Shown here piece after piece: positions 1-7,727 of a DNA stretch of 64,000 nt. Under the pieces are notes generated by a model. The model saw only the letters and a list, made by a program, of their open reading frames with translations, had not been told where the DNA came from and searched no databases. The stretch comes from Pedobacter chinensis. Lineage in GTDB: Bacteria; Bacteroidota; Bacteroidia; Sphingobacteriales; Sphingobacteriaceae. Numbering within the stretch: the stretch's first letter is position 1; each line of letters starts with the position of its first letter. A program made the position numbers and the translations under genes. The stretch is from contig NZ_QPKV01000006.1 of the NCBI RefSeq assembly GCF_003339865.1, forward strand, positions 310,001-374,000. The letters are read 5' to 3'.

Positions 1-1695
1 TTCACGCTCGTCTTTGCTTTGTTTTAATTCTCTGGCAAGCTCTACTCTAATTTCGTAAGGTTTTCCATATTTCTCGATAATTGCATTTACTACATTTATC
101 ATTTGGTTTAGAATTTTCTCTACAACTGGTTGTCGCAAACTATTTTTTGATAATAGTTGCAGTCGTTCGTCTAAAATATTTTTTGATTTTTCTTCTTTGG
201 TTAACCTGCGATTATAACCAGCAAAACTTTCAGCATCTGATTGATTGTATCCTAACATCAAATATGGCAACATTTTTCGCATGGCTTTATTAGATTTGTT
301 GCCAAATGCTTGCTTGTTAAAATCTATTCTAGAAAGTTTTTCTGCAATTTCTTCATCAAAGTTAAAGCGTTTTACTAAGGCATTTTTACACTCATCTAGT
401 TCTTTAATAGAATAGATAGTATGCCAAAGTTGATAAAATGGTTCTTGCTCTAAATCTGAAGATAATTCTACACTATCTCTTTCATCTAGAATTTCTCCAG
501 TCTTTTTATCAACTAAAATAGCTGAGTGTTTTGATGGAATTGTTTGAGTGTCAAATTTTAAATATTCACTATTTCCTATAATTTTATGAATAGCTGAATA
601 GGTAATATTACCTTGGATGCCTTTTAAGATTTGTTTATTAGCATAAACTTGTTCTTTTTTTAGTCCTAATATTTTAAGTAGTTCTGCAAAACTTAGATTT
701 TCATTTACCGAAAGATAATTTGCAATTATTTGCTTTTCTTCAATAGTAGGTATTCTATCGCCCCATTTGTATTTACTGCCTTCAGGATTTTTAGTTTTTA
801 TGGAGATATTGTTTACTACTTCCCAAATTTTACATAGCTGAAATAACGGAGACGTTCTAGGTGCAACCTTTGGTCCTGTGAATATGGTTTTATCTTGTTG
901 GGTTTTCTTGTCAAAATAAGTAGTTTCAAAACCTTCAAATTCACAGATACTTACTAATCCCTTTTGCGATTTTAACTTACGTTGATAATAAATAATTTCA
1001 TTCCTTAATGTATGGATAATTTCATCAGTTAAAAAGGGATGTTTAAGTTTTTGAGCATTTATAATCGCATCAAATTCTTCAATATAAGCTTCTCTTGGAT
1101 AGACTTTTTCTTTTACTCTAAAATAGGTGTTGTTTTGATGAGCTAGATGTAATTCATCAAAAAAGTGTTGTCCTAAAGTTTTATTTTGTTCTTTAAGTTC
1201 AGTATATCTTCCTTTAACTTCAGCAACATAATCTGTATCTTTTTTATCTGCATTTGCTTCACTTCTTGCTGATTTGTACCCTCTTTTCTGATTGAGCATA
1301 TAGAGTATTCTGCCCAATTGTTCGGGAGTTATATCTTCAATGTCAGAAACAGCATCACTTCTTAGTTTCCATAAATCGAGACTTGGTAATTTCAGTAATT
1401 CTTCGGTAGGGAAGATGTTTAGTTTTTCTAAAATCTTTTTTAGACTATATTTAAAATCATCAGACTTTTTTAATTGTTTTCTATCATATCCTTTCCTTTG
1501 AGTTCTAGCTGTAGTTCTATCCTTATTTTTAGATATAGCCTGCCCTTTCTGAAACTGATCTCTAGCATCTGCATCTAAAGGAATTATTCTAGAACCCATT
1601 GCAATAATTCGGATGGGTATATTATTTTCATCAACTTCAATCAATGCCCAACCAATGCTATTTGTTCCCAAATCTAGTCCTAATATTTTCTTCAT
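1..1695 (-). CDS. cas9: Cas9, type II-C (N-terminal 565 residues, runs off window)
   Basis: RNA-guided DNA endonuclease of a CRISPR-Cas type II system, cut by the left window edge. The reading frame is open from the ATG at 1695-1693 to base 1, giving 565 codons. Seen: the RuvC-I motif at the start (MKKILGLDLGTNSIGWAL, catalytic D8), an arginine-rich bridge helix at about residues 50-72 (RTQRKGYDRKQLKK), the stretch LYMLNQKRGYKSAR, and the RuvC-II motif IRVELARE with catalytic E552. The HNH domain and RuvC-III should lie just beyond base 1. Bacteroidota II-C Cas9 proteins are usually about 1,400 residues, so this is roughly 40 percent of the gene. cas1, cas2 and the CRISPR array are not in the window; in II-C loci they usually follow cas9, here off the left edge. 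The divergent tracrRNA at 1870-1938 supports the call. Confidence 0.95.
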   Translation of the reverse strand, partial: MKKILGLDLGTNSIGWALIEVDENNIPIRIIAMGSRIIPLDADARDQFQKGQAISKNKDRTTARTQRKGYDRKQLKKSDDFKYSLKKILEKLNIFPTEELLKLPSLDLWKLRSDAVSDIEDITPEQLGRILYMLNQKRGYKSARSEANADKKDTDYVAEVKGRYTELKEQNKTLGQHFFDELHLAHQNNTYFRVKEKVYPREAYIEEFDAIINAQKLKHPFLTDEIIHTLRNEIIYYQRKLKSQKGLVSICEFEGFETTYFDKKTQQDKTIFTGPKVAPRTSPLFQLCKIWEVVNNISIKTKNPEGSKYKWGDRIPTIEEKQIIANYLSVNENLSFAELLKILGLKKEQVYANKQILKGIQGNITYSAIHKIIGNSEYLKFDTQTIPSKHSAILVDKKTGEILDERDSVELSSDLEQEPFYQLWHTIYSIKELDECKNALVKRFNFDEEIAEKLSRIDFNKQAFGNKSNKAMRKMLPYLMLGYNQSDAESFAGYNRRLTKEEKSKNILDERLQLLSKNSLRQPVVEKILNQMINVVNAIIEKYGKPYEIRVELARELKQSKDERE

Positions 1696-1724
1696 GAGAG
1701 ATTATTTTAATGTTTTAACAATAT

Positions 1725-1755
1725 CTGATTTAATTTTTTAATTCAGTTAAATCAG
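1725..1755 (-). promoter_or_regulatory. hairpin in the cas9 5' leader
   Basis: A perfect 9-bp inverted repeat (CTGATTTAA at 1725-1733, TTAAATCAG at 1747-1755) with a 13-nt AT-rich loop. It would lie in the cas9 transcript about 30 nt upstream of the start codon if transcription begins near 1788. A regulatory role is inference. Confidence 0.4.
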
Positions 1756-1793
1756 AAAAATTATTCTTAATCATGAGTATTAAACGCCATACC

Positions 1794-1801
1794 CAAACTT
1801 A
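1794..1801 (-). promoter_or_regulatory. putative cas9 -7 box
   Basis: On the minus strand this reads TAAGTTTG, an exact match to the Bacteroidota TAnnTTTG box. It predicts a leader of about 90 nt for cas9. No clear -33 TTG was found. Confidence 0.45.
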
Positions 1802-1821
1802 AAATCATTTATTTTTAATTC

Positions 1822-1839
1822 ATTACGGTTTCCCGTAAT
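1822..1839. promoter_or_regulatory. palindrome between the cas9 and tracrRNA promoters
   Basis: ATTACGG-TTTC-CCGTAAT is a perfect 7-bp inverted repeat with a 4-nt spacer. It sits between the divergent -7 boxes of cas9 (1794-1801) and the tracrRNA (1860-1867), about where a -33 region or operator for either would be. No regulator gene is adjacent in the window. Confidence 0.35.
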
Positions 1840-1859
1840 CTGCATCTTAAAATAATTTC

Positions 1860-1867
1860 TATCTTTG
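1860..1867 (+). promoter_or_regulatory. tracrRNA -7 box
   Basis: TATCTTTG matches TAnnTTTG exactly and lies 3-6 nt before the start of the predicted anti-repeat. This is the expected spacing for a transcript starting near 1870-1873. Confidence 0.6.
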
Positions 1868-1869
1868 AC

Positions 1870-1938
1870 ATGAAAGCAAATCACAATAAGGATTATTCCG
1901 TTGTGAAAACATTCAAAGCGGGGCAACTCGCTTTTTTT
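1870..1938 (+). ncRNA. tracrRNA of the type II-C CRISPR system
   Basis: Trans-activating CRISPR RNA that pairs with crRNA repeats and loads Cas9. In order: an anti-repeat at 1871-1889 (TGAAAGCAAATCACAATAA), a short nexus-like hairpin GGA-TTAT-TCC at about 1890-1899, the linker GTTGTGAAAACATTC, and an intrinsic terminator AAAGCGGG-GCAA-CTCGCTTT at 1915-1934 (8-bp stem with one G-T pair and a GNRA loop) followed by T residues. The order anti-repeat, nexus, terminator is that of known II-C tracrRNAs. It predicts a CRISPR repeat containing TTGTGATTTGCTTTCA; that sequence is not found elsewhere in the window, so the array must be outside. Ends are inferred from the -7 box and terminator. Confidence 0.85.
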
Positions 1939-1980
1939 ATTTCTCCATATTTTCCTCAATTTAGCAGCATTAAATAGCTT

Positions 1981-2829
1981 ATGCCGCCAGCCAAAAGAAA
2001 ACGGGTAACCCGAAAAACCGTTCGTAAAAAGAAACCTAAACCGCTACCGATTCAATGGAAAGTTGCTATTGCGGGGTTATTATTGATTTTACTTTCTCCA
2101 TTATATTACGGGTATGTGCTTAAAGATTTCGTGGCCACCTGGCGATGGGTAAAAGATTGGGGGCAGGACCCCAATTATCGCACTTACGAAAGTTTTAACA
2201 TTAAAATTCCGAAGGCATATACCGTACATGGAATTGATGTTTCATATTATCAGGGCAAAATAAACTGGCAAAAAGTGAAAGAAATGAAAGAAGACGAAGT
2301 GAATATTCGCTTTGCTTTCATTAAAGCAACTGAAGGCATTTTACAGGTTGACCCTTACTTTCAGCGTAATTGGAGAGAAGCACCAAAAGCTGGTATTATT
2401 TGCGGCGCTTACCACTTTTTCAGGCCAAAAAAAGAGGGGAAAACACAAGCTAAGTTTTTTTTACAGGTGGTAAACATAGAAAAAGGAGATTTACCCCCTG
2501 TTGTTGATATTGAGAGCCTGGACGGTGTTTCGCCATTAAAAATGCGGGCAGAGCTTGCAGATTTTCTCAATTTTGTGGAAATGAAAACCAAGGTTCGTCC
2601 GATTATTTACACGGGATTAAAGTTTTATGAAGATTATTTGGCTGATCATTTTGATGAATATCCGTTATGGATTGCTCATTACCATCAACCCAAATTGAGA
2701 ATGGATAAAAGCCGCTGGAAATTCTGGCAACATTCTGATAAAGCGAAAATCAGTGGCATTGGCCATGTAGTAGATTTTAATGCGTTTAACGGCGATAGTA
2801 CGGCACTGGCAGGAATGCTTGTTCATTAG
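1981..2829 (+). CDS. membrane-anchored GH25 lysozyme
   Basis: Glycoside hydrolase family 25 muramidase (282 aa), which cleaves the MurNAc-GlcNAc bond of peptidoglycan. The N-terminus is very basic (residues 1-20) and is followed by one membrane segment at about 26-46, so the enzyme is probably anchored in the inner membrane and faces the periplasm. The GH25 domain covers about 84-280. It starts with GIDVSYYQG (D86), continues with FAFIKATEG, and has the catalytic pair in VVDIES (D176, E178). Length and motifs are complete. It lies 42 bp after the tracrRNA terminator and looks unrelated to CRISPR. It converges with the epimerase gene downstream. Confidence 0.9.
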   Translation: MPPAKRKRVTRKTVRKKKPKPLPIQWKVAIAGLLLILLSPLYYGYVLKDFVATWRWVKDWGQDPNYRTYESFNIKIPKAYTVHGIDVSYYQGKINWQKVKEMKEDEVNIRFAFIKATEGILQVDPYFQRNWREAPKAGIICGAYHFFRPKKEGKTQAKFFLQVVNIEKGDLPPVVDIESLDGVSPLKMRAELADFLNFVEMKTKVRPIIYTGLKFYEDYLADHFDEYPLWIAHYHQPKLRMDKSRWKFWQHSDKAKISGIGHVVDFNAFNGDSTALAGMLVH

Positions 2830-2987
2830 TGCAGATGTTCATTAGTTCAATGGTTCATTAGTCATTGGTTCATTAGTTCACTGGTCATCTGTTCATTGGT
2901 ACAAGGCTATAAACCTAATGAACTAATGACACCAATGAACTTTACGCACCCAAACCTGCCTACTAATGAACCAATGATACAAATGAA
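2830..2987. repeat. degenerate palindromic repeat cluster between convergent genes
   Basis: The left half repeats GTTCATTAGT/GTTCATTGGT several times and the right half carries the complement (ACTAATGA, ACCAATGAAC), so the whole spacer can fold into a long imperfect hairpin. It separates the 3' ends of the lysozyme and epimerase genes and may act as a bidirectional terminator. Confidence 0.6.
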
Positions 2988-4085
2988 CTAAATAATCCAG
3001 CTTTCACATTTTTCCAGGAAAAATTCATCTGCTTCAGCACCGATTCCAATTTCATCGGGCACATCAAGGAAGTATCCATTATAAGTTAAACCGCCAACGG
3101 CCGGATCAACCAGGTGGCCTAATAGTGCGGTATCCAGATCAAAAAATTCCACATTTGGACTGGCCAATGCAAAATGTAAGTTCGCACTTAAAGCGATCCT
3201 GCTTTCCAGCATACTCCCAATCATACATTTTACACCGGTTTGTAAGGCTTCTTCGTGTATTTTTTGTGCTTCTAAAATGCCTCCCGATTTCGAGAATTTG
3301 ATGTTAAGGTAGGTGGTAGATTGACTGTTGATCAGTTTCCGGGCGTCGTGATGGTTATAACAACTTTCATCAGCCATTAATTTAATAGGAGAATTTACAT
3401 TAAGCTCCGGCAGTTTATCATCATACCAGGTTCTCATGGGTTGCTCACAAAATTCGATGTTATACTTTTCAAGCTCGCCCAGGGCAAATAATGCATCGTC
3501 AAAACTCCAGCCCTGGTTGGCATCTAACCGTAAAGTCATGTCATCTCCTACAGCTTCACGAATATGTTTTACCCGTTCTATATCATCGTGAACTTTTTTG
3601 CCCAGCTTAATTTTAATGATTCTGCAACCTTTTTCTTTGTATTTTAGTGCCGTAGCCGCCATTCCCCCAGGTGTATCAATGCCAATGGTCATATCAGTTT
3701 CAATTGTTCTTTTGGTTCCACCGAGAAATTTATACAGCGGTAAGCCTGCATGTTTTGCTGAAATATCAAACAAAGCCATATCAAAAGCACTTTTTATGGT
3801 GCTGTTATGATCTGCGTAGCCCAATAAATCGTTCATCCGTTCCGGAATTTCCAGCGAATTTTTTCCTTTTAAAATAGCTGCAAAATCTTTTGCCATGGCA
3901 ATGCAGGTATCTTGCGTTTCGCCAACAATCATCGGAAAAGCAGAGCATTCGCCAATGCCATTTATTCCGGTATCGGTATAAATTCTAATCAGCACATTCT
4001 GTGCAAAATGCATGGTTCCTGTAGCGATTACGAAAGGTTCCATCGGAATGCTGAAGCGATATATTTCGGTATGAGTGATTTTCAT
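2988..4085 (-). CDS. dipeptide epimerase (L-Ala-D/L-Glu epimerase-like, enolase superfamily)
   Basis: Mandelate racemase/muconate lactonizing enzyme family member (365 aa). Such enzymes racemise the alpha carbon of dipeptides, classically L-Ala-D-Glu from recycled murein. Seen: the acid/base lysine motif KIK (K158, K160), metal ligands in LDANQGW (D188), CEQP (E214) and ADES (D239), and the second catalytic lysine in NIKFSKSGG (K266). All key residues are present and the length is normal. The neighbouring lysozyme fits a murein-related role, but the two genes converge and are not an operon. Substrate is inferred from family; other dipeptides are possible. Confidence 0.85.
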   Translation of the reverse strand: MKITHTEIYRFSIPMEPFVIATGTMHFAQNVLIRIYTDTGINGIGECSAFPMIVGETQDTCIAMAKDFAAILKGKNSLEIPERMNDLLGYADHNSTIKSAFDMALFDISAKHAGLPLYKFLGGTKRTIETDMTIGIDTPGGMAATALKYKEKGCRIIKIKLGKKVHDDIERVKHIREAVGDDMTLRLDANQGWSFDDALFALGELEKYNIEFCEQPMRTWYDDKLPELNVNSPIKLMADESCYNHHDARKLINSQSTTYLNIKFSKSGGILEAQKIHEEALQTGVKCMIGSMLESRIALSANLHFALASPNVEFFDLDTALLGHLVDPAVGGLTYNGYFLDVPDEIGIGAEADEFFLEKCESWII

Positions 4086-4089
4086 GATT

Positions 4090-4133
4090 GGGTTAGCGGT
4101 TAGGGTTGAGGGTTTAGGGTTGAGGGGTTAGGG
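4090..4133 (+). other. telomere-like GGGTTA-type G-tract run (candidate G-quadruplex)
   Basis: The plus strand carries G-runs at 4090-4092, 4103-4105, 4110-4112, 4117-4119, 4124-4127 and 4131-4133, spaced mostly by TTAG/TTGA-type loops of 3-4 nt. This fits the G3-N1-7 quadruplex pattern. It lies just upstream of the epimerase start codon on the template strand of that gene. The rest of 4086-4356 holds nothing I can identify. Confidence 0.55.
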
Positions 4134-4356
4134 ATGATGTGTTTAATTCGGGAGGTTCTTCAAAAAAAGTACAGTCAGTTGTCATACGCTCAATCAGGAT
4201 TTAATGATAATCTTTTTTTATTGCACTAAATAAATGTTTCTGGCCAATTCCATTGCTTGTAGATTTTCAACTAAAGTAGAAAAACAAAAACTAAAACGAA
4301 ACAGCTTTGTAGATAATTAATAGCTTTACAAGTTCAATTGAAATATTTTAGCATTC

Positions 4357-6378
4357 ATGTCAAACCATCATTCAGCACCCAATAAGTTAATTAACGCCTC
4401 TTCGCCATACCTGTTACAACATGCTTACAATCCTGTAAACTGGTACGAATGGGGTACCGAAGCTCTGGAGAAAGCTAAGGCAGAAAATAAACTCATTTTA
4501 GTGAGTATCGGTTACTCTGCCTGCCATTGGTGCCATGTGATGGAGCGTGAAAGTTTTGAAAACCACGAGGTTGCCGAGGTAATGAACCGGCATTTTATCT
4601 GCATAAAAGTAGACCGGGAAGAACGCCCGGATATTGATCAGATCTATATGTATGCTATCCAGTTGATGACCGGCAGCGGAGGCTGGCCTCTGAATTGCAT
4701 TTGTTTGCCCGATCAACGCCCGATTTACGGGGGCACGTACTTCAGAAAAAACGATTGGATTAACATTTTGGAAAATGTTGCCGGATTGTGGGCAAATGAA
4801 CCCGGTAAAGCCATTCAATATGCCGAAAGATTAACAGCCGGAATAAAAGACAGTGAAAAAATAATTCCACCGGTTTCAAAAGAAGATTATACTCAGGAAC
4901 ATTTAACAGAAATCATTGAACCCTGGAAACGCCATTTCGACATTGGTTTTGGTGGATATAACCGAGCTCCCAAATTTCCACTGCCCAATAACTGGGTTTT
5001 CTTATTGCGTTATGGCTTTTTAAGAGATGATGAATCTGTTTTTACTGCAGTATGCCACACGCTTGAAGAAATGAGTCGTGGGGGAATTTACGATCAGATA
5101 GGAGGTGGTTTTGCCCGTTATTCTGTAGATGATCAATGGCATGTGCCCCATTTCGAAAAAATGCTTTATGATAATGCACAATTGATCAGTTTATATATTG
5201 AAGCTTATCAATGCACCAAATTTGAAGCTTTTAAACAAACGGCAGTGGAGACCATTGAATGGGTTTTTAACGAAATGACTTCGGCAGAAGGCTTGTTTTA
5301 TTCTGCTTTAGATGCTGACAGTGAAGGAATAGAAGGTAAATTTTATGTTTGGGATAAGAAAGAATTTGACCATATTTTGGGCGATGATGCCCGGTTAATG
5401 GCCGAATATTATCAGGTTACCGAAGATGGAAACTGGGAAGAGGAGCAAACCAACATTTTACGTAAAACCTTATCAGATGATGATCTATCAGAAAAGTATG
5501 GAATTGATGCAGAAACCTTGTATGAAACTGTAAAAGCTGCCAAAGTAAAATTGCTTCAGGTCAGAAATAAAAGGATCAGACCAGGTTTGGATGATAAATG
5601 CTTAACGGCCTGGAATGGAATGATGATTAAGGCATTAGCCGATACAGCACAGGTTTTGAATCATCATCAATACTATGAAAAGGCATCGGCAGCCGCACGT
5701 TTTATTTTAACGAATTTAAAAACAGCTAGTGGCGGATTATACCGTAATTATAAAAATGAAAAGGCATCCATTACCGCATTTTTAGATGATTACGCCTTTA
5801 TAATTGAAGCATTGATTGCTTTATATGAATATGATTTTGATGAAGAATGGTTAACAGAGGCAAAAGCTCTTGCAGATGAGGTGATCGCAAATTTCAATGA
5901 CGCCGGCTCGCCCATGTTTTTCTATACCTCAGCGGAAGGAGAAAGTTTAATTGCCCGTAAACACGAAGTGATGGATAATGTTATTCCTGCATCAAATTCA
6001 ACCATGGCACAAAACTTAAAGAAATTAGGGTTGCTTTTTGATTTGGATGATTACACCGATAAGGCATCAGCAATGCTTGCTGCGGTTTATCCAAAAATAA
6101 AAACATACGGTTCTGCCTATTCCAACTGGGCCATACAGTTACTCAATGAGATACAGGGAATTAACGAAATAGCCATTGTGGGTTTAGAAACTGATGTGGT
6201 TAAACTGGAGTTAAGCAATCATTATATTCCCAACAAAATTACATTGGGTGGAACAAAAAGTAACCTGCCACTGTTAAAAGGTAAGCAAAGCAATGAAACA
6301 AAAGTTTATATTTGCCGAAATAAAGTATGCCAGTTACCGGTTAAAACTGTTGAGGAAGCATTAGCGTATTTACATTAA
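4357..6378 (+). CDS. thioredoxin domain-containing protein (DUF255, YyaL/SSP411-like)
   Basis: Large cytoplasmic protein (673 aa) of the YyaL/spermatogenesis-associated protein 20 family. The N-terminal region is a thioredoxin-fold DUF255 domain with the diagnostic opening [18 protein letters not shown] and a C-H-W-C site (C56, C59). The remainder is an alpha/alpha-barrel (six-hairpin glycosidase-like) region containing [13 protein letters not shown] and [13 protein letters not shown]. Exact biochemical role is not established for the family; a redox or sugar-related function is usually suggested. The SlyD-type prolyl isomerase gene starts 10 bp after its stop, so the two are probably co-transcribed, which hints at protein folding or redox work. 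Confidence 0.9.
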   Translation: MSNHHSAPNKLINASSPYLLQHAYNPVNWYEWGTEALEKAKAENKLILVSIGYSACHWCHVMERESFENHEVAEVMNRHFICIKVDREERPDIDQIYMYAIQLMTGSGGWPLNCICLPDQRPIYGGTYFRKNDWINILENVAGLWANEPGKAIQYAERLTAGIKDSEKIIPPVSKEDYTQEHLTEIIEPWKRHFDIGFGGYNRAPKFPLPNNWVFLLRYGFLRDDESVFTAVCHTLEEMSRGGIYDQIGGGFARYSVDDQWHVPHFEKMLYDNAQLISLYIEAYQCTKFEAFKQTAVETIEWVFNEMTSAEGLFYSALDADSEGIEGKFYVWDKKEFDHILGDDARLMAEYYQVTEDGNWEEEQTNILRKTLSDDDLSEKYGIDAETLYETVKAAKVKLLQVRNKRIRPGLDDKCLTAWNGMMIKALADTAQVLNHHQYYEKASAAARFILTNLKTASGGLYRNYKNEKASITAFLDDYAFIIEALIALYEYDFDEEWLTEAKALADEVIANFNDAGSPMFFYTSAEGESLIARKHEVMDNVIPASNSTMAQNLKKLGLLFDLDDYTDKASAMLAAVYPKIKTYGSAYSNWAIQLLNEIQGINEIAIVGLETDVVKLELSNHYIPNKITLGGTKSNLPLLKGKQSNETKVYICRNKVCQLPVKTVEEALAYLH

Positions 6379-6388
6379 AACAATCTGA

Positions 6389-6895
6389 ATGAATATTTCA
6401 CCAAACTCAGTAGTTGCATTAACTTATGAATTGCATACTACTAACGAAGAAGGACAACAAGTTTTTGTTGAGAAAGCAGACGAGCAAAATCCTTTAGTAT
6501 TTTTATATGGCGTTGGCATGATGTTGCCTAAATTTGAAGAGCATTTAGCTGGATTAAAAACCGGCGATGAATATGGTTTCGAATTATCGGCTGCTGATGG
6601 TTACGGAGAAATTGATCCCGGAGCTTTTGCAGATTTGCCTAAAAGCATGTTTACAGATGCTGGTGGTGAGGTTCCAAATGTTAGTGATGTTATTCCATTA
6701 CAGGATAACAATGGTAACCAGTTCAGGGCCAACGTAACCGCTGTTCATGATGAAACGGTATCAGTTGATTTAAATCACCCAATGGCTGGGAAAAACCTTT
6801 TGTTTAGCGGAACAATTTTAAACGTTAGAGAAGCTACTCAGGATGAACTGGCTCATGGCCATGCTCATGGTGCTGATGGACATTCAGGTCACTAG
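6389..6895 (+). CDS. FKBP-type peptidyl-prolyl cis-trans isomerase, SlyD-like
   Basis: Prolyl isomerase and chaperone (168 aa). It shows the SlyD architecture: an FKBP half at the N-terminus (VALTYELHTTNEEGQQ, LPKFEEHLAGLKTGDEY), an inserted flap of about residues 75-125, then the closing FKBP strand. The C-terminus is histidine-rich (HGHAHGADGHSGH), as in metal-binding SlyD proteins that serve nickel delivery. No signal peptide, so it is cytoplasmic. It follows the DUF255 gene by 10 bp. The gene name slyD is plausible but orthology cannot be proven from sequence reading alone. Confidence 0.9.
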   Translation: MNISPNSVVALTYELHTTNEEGQQVFVEKADEQNPLVFLYGVGMMLPKFEEHLAGLKTGDEYGFELSAADGYGEIDPGAFADLPKSMFTDAGGEVPNVSDVIPLQDNNGNQFRANVTAVHDETVSVDLNHPMAGKNLLFSGTILNVREATQDELAHGHAHGADGHSGH

Positions 6896-6950
6896 GTCGG
6901 TTCACAGTTATAAATTTTCAGTTTTAAACTGTTGATATAAAAACAAAATT

Positions 6951-7205
6951 AGGCTGTCCTAAAAGATCAATCTGTCGTGCCTGTGAAATTTATCGTGTTG
7001 ACACAAATATTTTTCAGACCAGACCATTCTTGTTTCGTCATTGCCACATAAGTGCCCATCGAAGATGATCTTAAAGCTTTCGCTATTGAAAACGTATTAA
7101 GATACCCTATTAAATTGGGTATGATGCAAAGTTTTAAAGATGAGTTTACGATAGGTAAAACGTGAATTTCCTTAATAGGATTGAACGGGATTTTTAGGAC
7201 AGCCT
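6951..7205. mobile_element. MITE-like element with 14-bp terminal inverted repeats
   Basis: AGGCTGTCCTAAAA at 6951-6964 is repeated inverted and without mismatch at 7192-7205, enclosing about 227 bp. Both flanks are A/T-rich and also roughly complementary (ATAAAA/TTTTAT). There is no transposase; an apparent minus-strand reading frame across it has no protein-like features. The inside contains the motif ATCTTAAAGCTTTCGCTATTG seen elsewhere in the window. The termini resemble those of some DDE-family insertion sequences, so a non-autonomous element is the best guess. It ends 5 bp after the stop of the next gene and occupies most of the 6896-7210 gap. Confidence 0.6.
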
Positions 7206-7210
7206 TTGTT

Positions 7211-7648
7211 TTATAACAGTTTTGATGTGGATAAAAGTACTGGTGGATTATCCATCGTATTCCCATTATTCAGTTTTAAAACACCTTTTACCGTAATGGG
7301 TTGGTAAGTAAATTTAACCGGCTCGGCCATTTCAACTAAAACCATGATTGGGATACCATTTTTCCCGCAATAAAAACATTGGTTGATGGGTAAGGTAGAT
7401 AACATAAATTTAGTTTGTTTCATCCCGTCTTTTATCGGAACAATATATCCGGATAATTCAAAAGGCTTATTTTCGAATTTTTTAATGTTAGCATTGTAAA
7501 CTGCATATTTTTCAGTTGGCTTAACCGTTTTAAAACCAATGCTTCCAATTACATCCCAGTTTGGAGAATCCATTTGATCGCTCGGATCATGCTGCGCTTG
7601 TGCGCCAAAGCCAATAAAAAGTAAAAATAAAAATGCCAGTTGTTTCAT
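7211..7648 (-). CDS. DUF3299-like exported protein
   Basis: Small exported protein (145 aa). A signal peptide is clear (MKQLAFLFLLFIGFGAQAQ). The mature part has the pattern of DUF3299 proteins: a beta-rich domain with SGYIVPI in the middle, then FMLSTLPINQCFYCGKNG with two cysteines, then VKGVLKLNNG. The two cysteines could bind metal or form a disulfide in the periplasm. Function of the family is unknown. The gene lies downstream of the sigma/anti-sigma pair on the same strand, 79 bp after it, so it has a chance of being in that regulon; a -7 box of its own lies at 7677-7684. Confidence 0.65.
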   Translation of the reverse strand: MKQLAFLFLLFIGFGAQAQHDPSDQMDSPNWDVIGSIGFKTVKPTEKYAVYNANIKKFENKPFELSGYIVPIKDGMKQTKFMLSTLPINQCFYCGKNGIPIMVLVEMAEPVKFTYQPITVKGVLKLNNGNTMDNPPVLLSTSKLL

Positions 7649-7676
7649 TATCGTTCCCTTCAGGTTATATATCCCG

Positions 7677-7684
7677 CAAAGATA
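7677..7684 (-). promoter_or_regulatory. putative -7 box of the DUF3299-like gene
   Basis: CAAAGATA on the plus strand reads TATCTTTG on the minus strand, an exact TAnnTTTG match 28 nt upstream of the start codon. Confidence 0.45.
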
Positions 7685-7727
7685 GTAAACAAGCGTAATT
7701 GAAATTGTAACTCGTTTATAACAATAT

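Noticed and set aside
1870..1938. Simple terminator or REP instead of tracrRNA
   Set aside because: The ordered anti-repeat, nexus and terminator with a -7 box next to cas9 is far more specific than a generic hairpin.
6967..7266. 99-codon minus-strand frame
   Set aside because: It lies almost wholly inside the inverted-repeat element at 6951-7205 and overlaps the DUF3299-like gene; no protein-like pattern.
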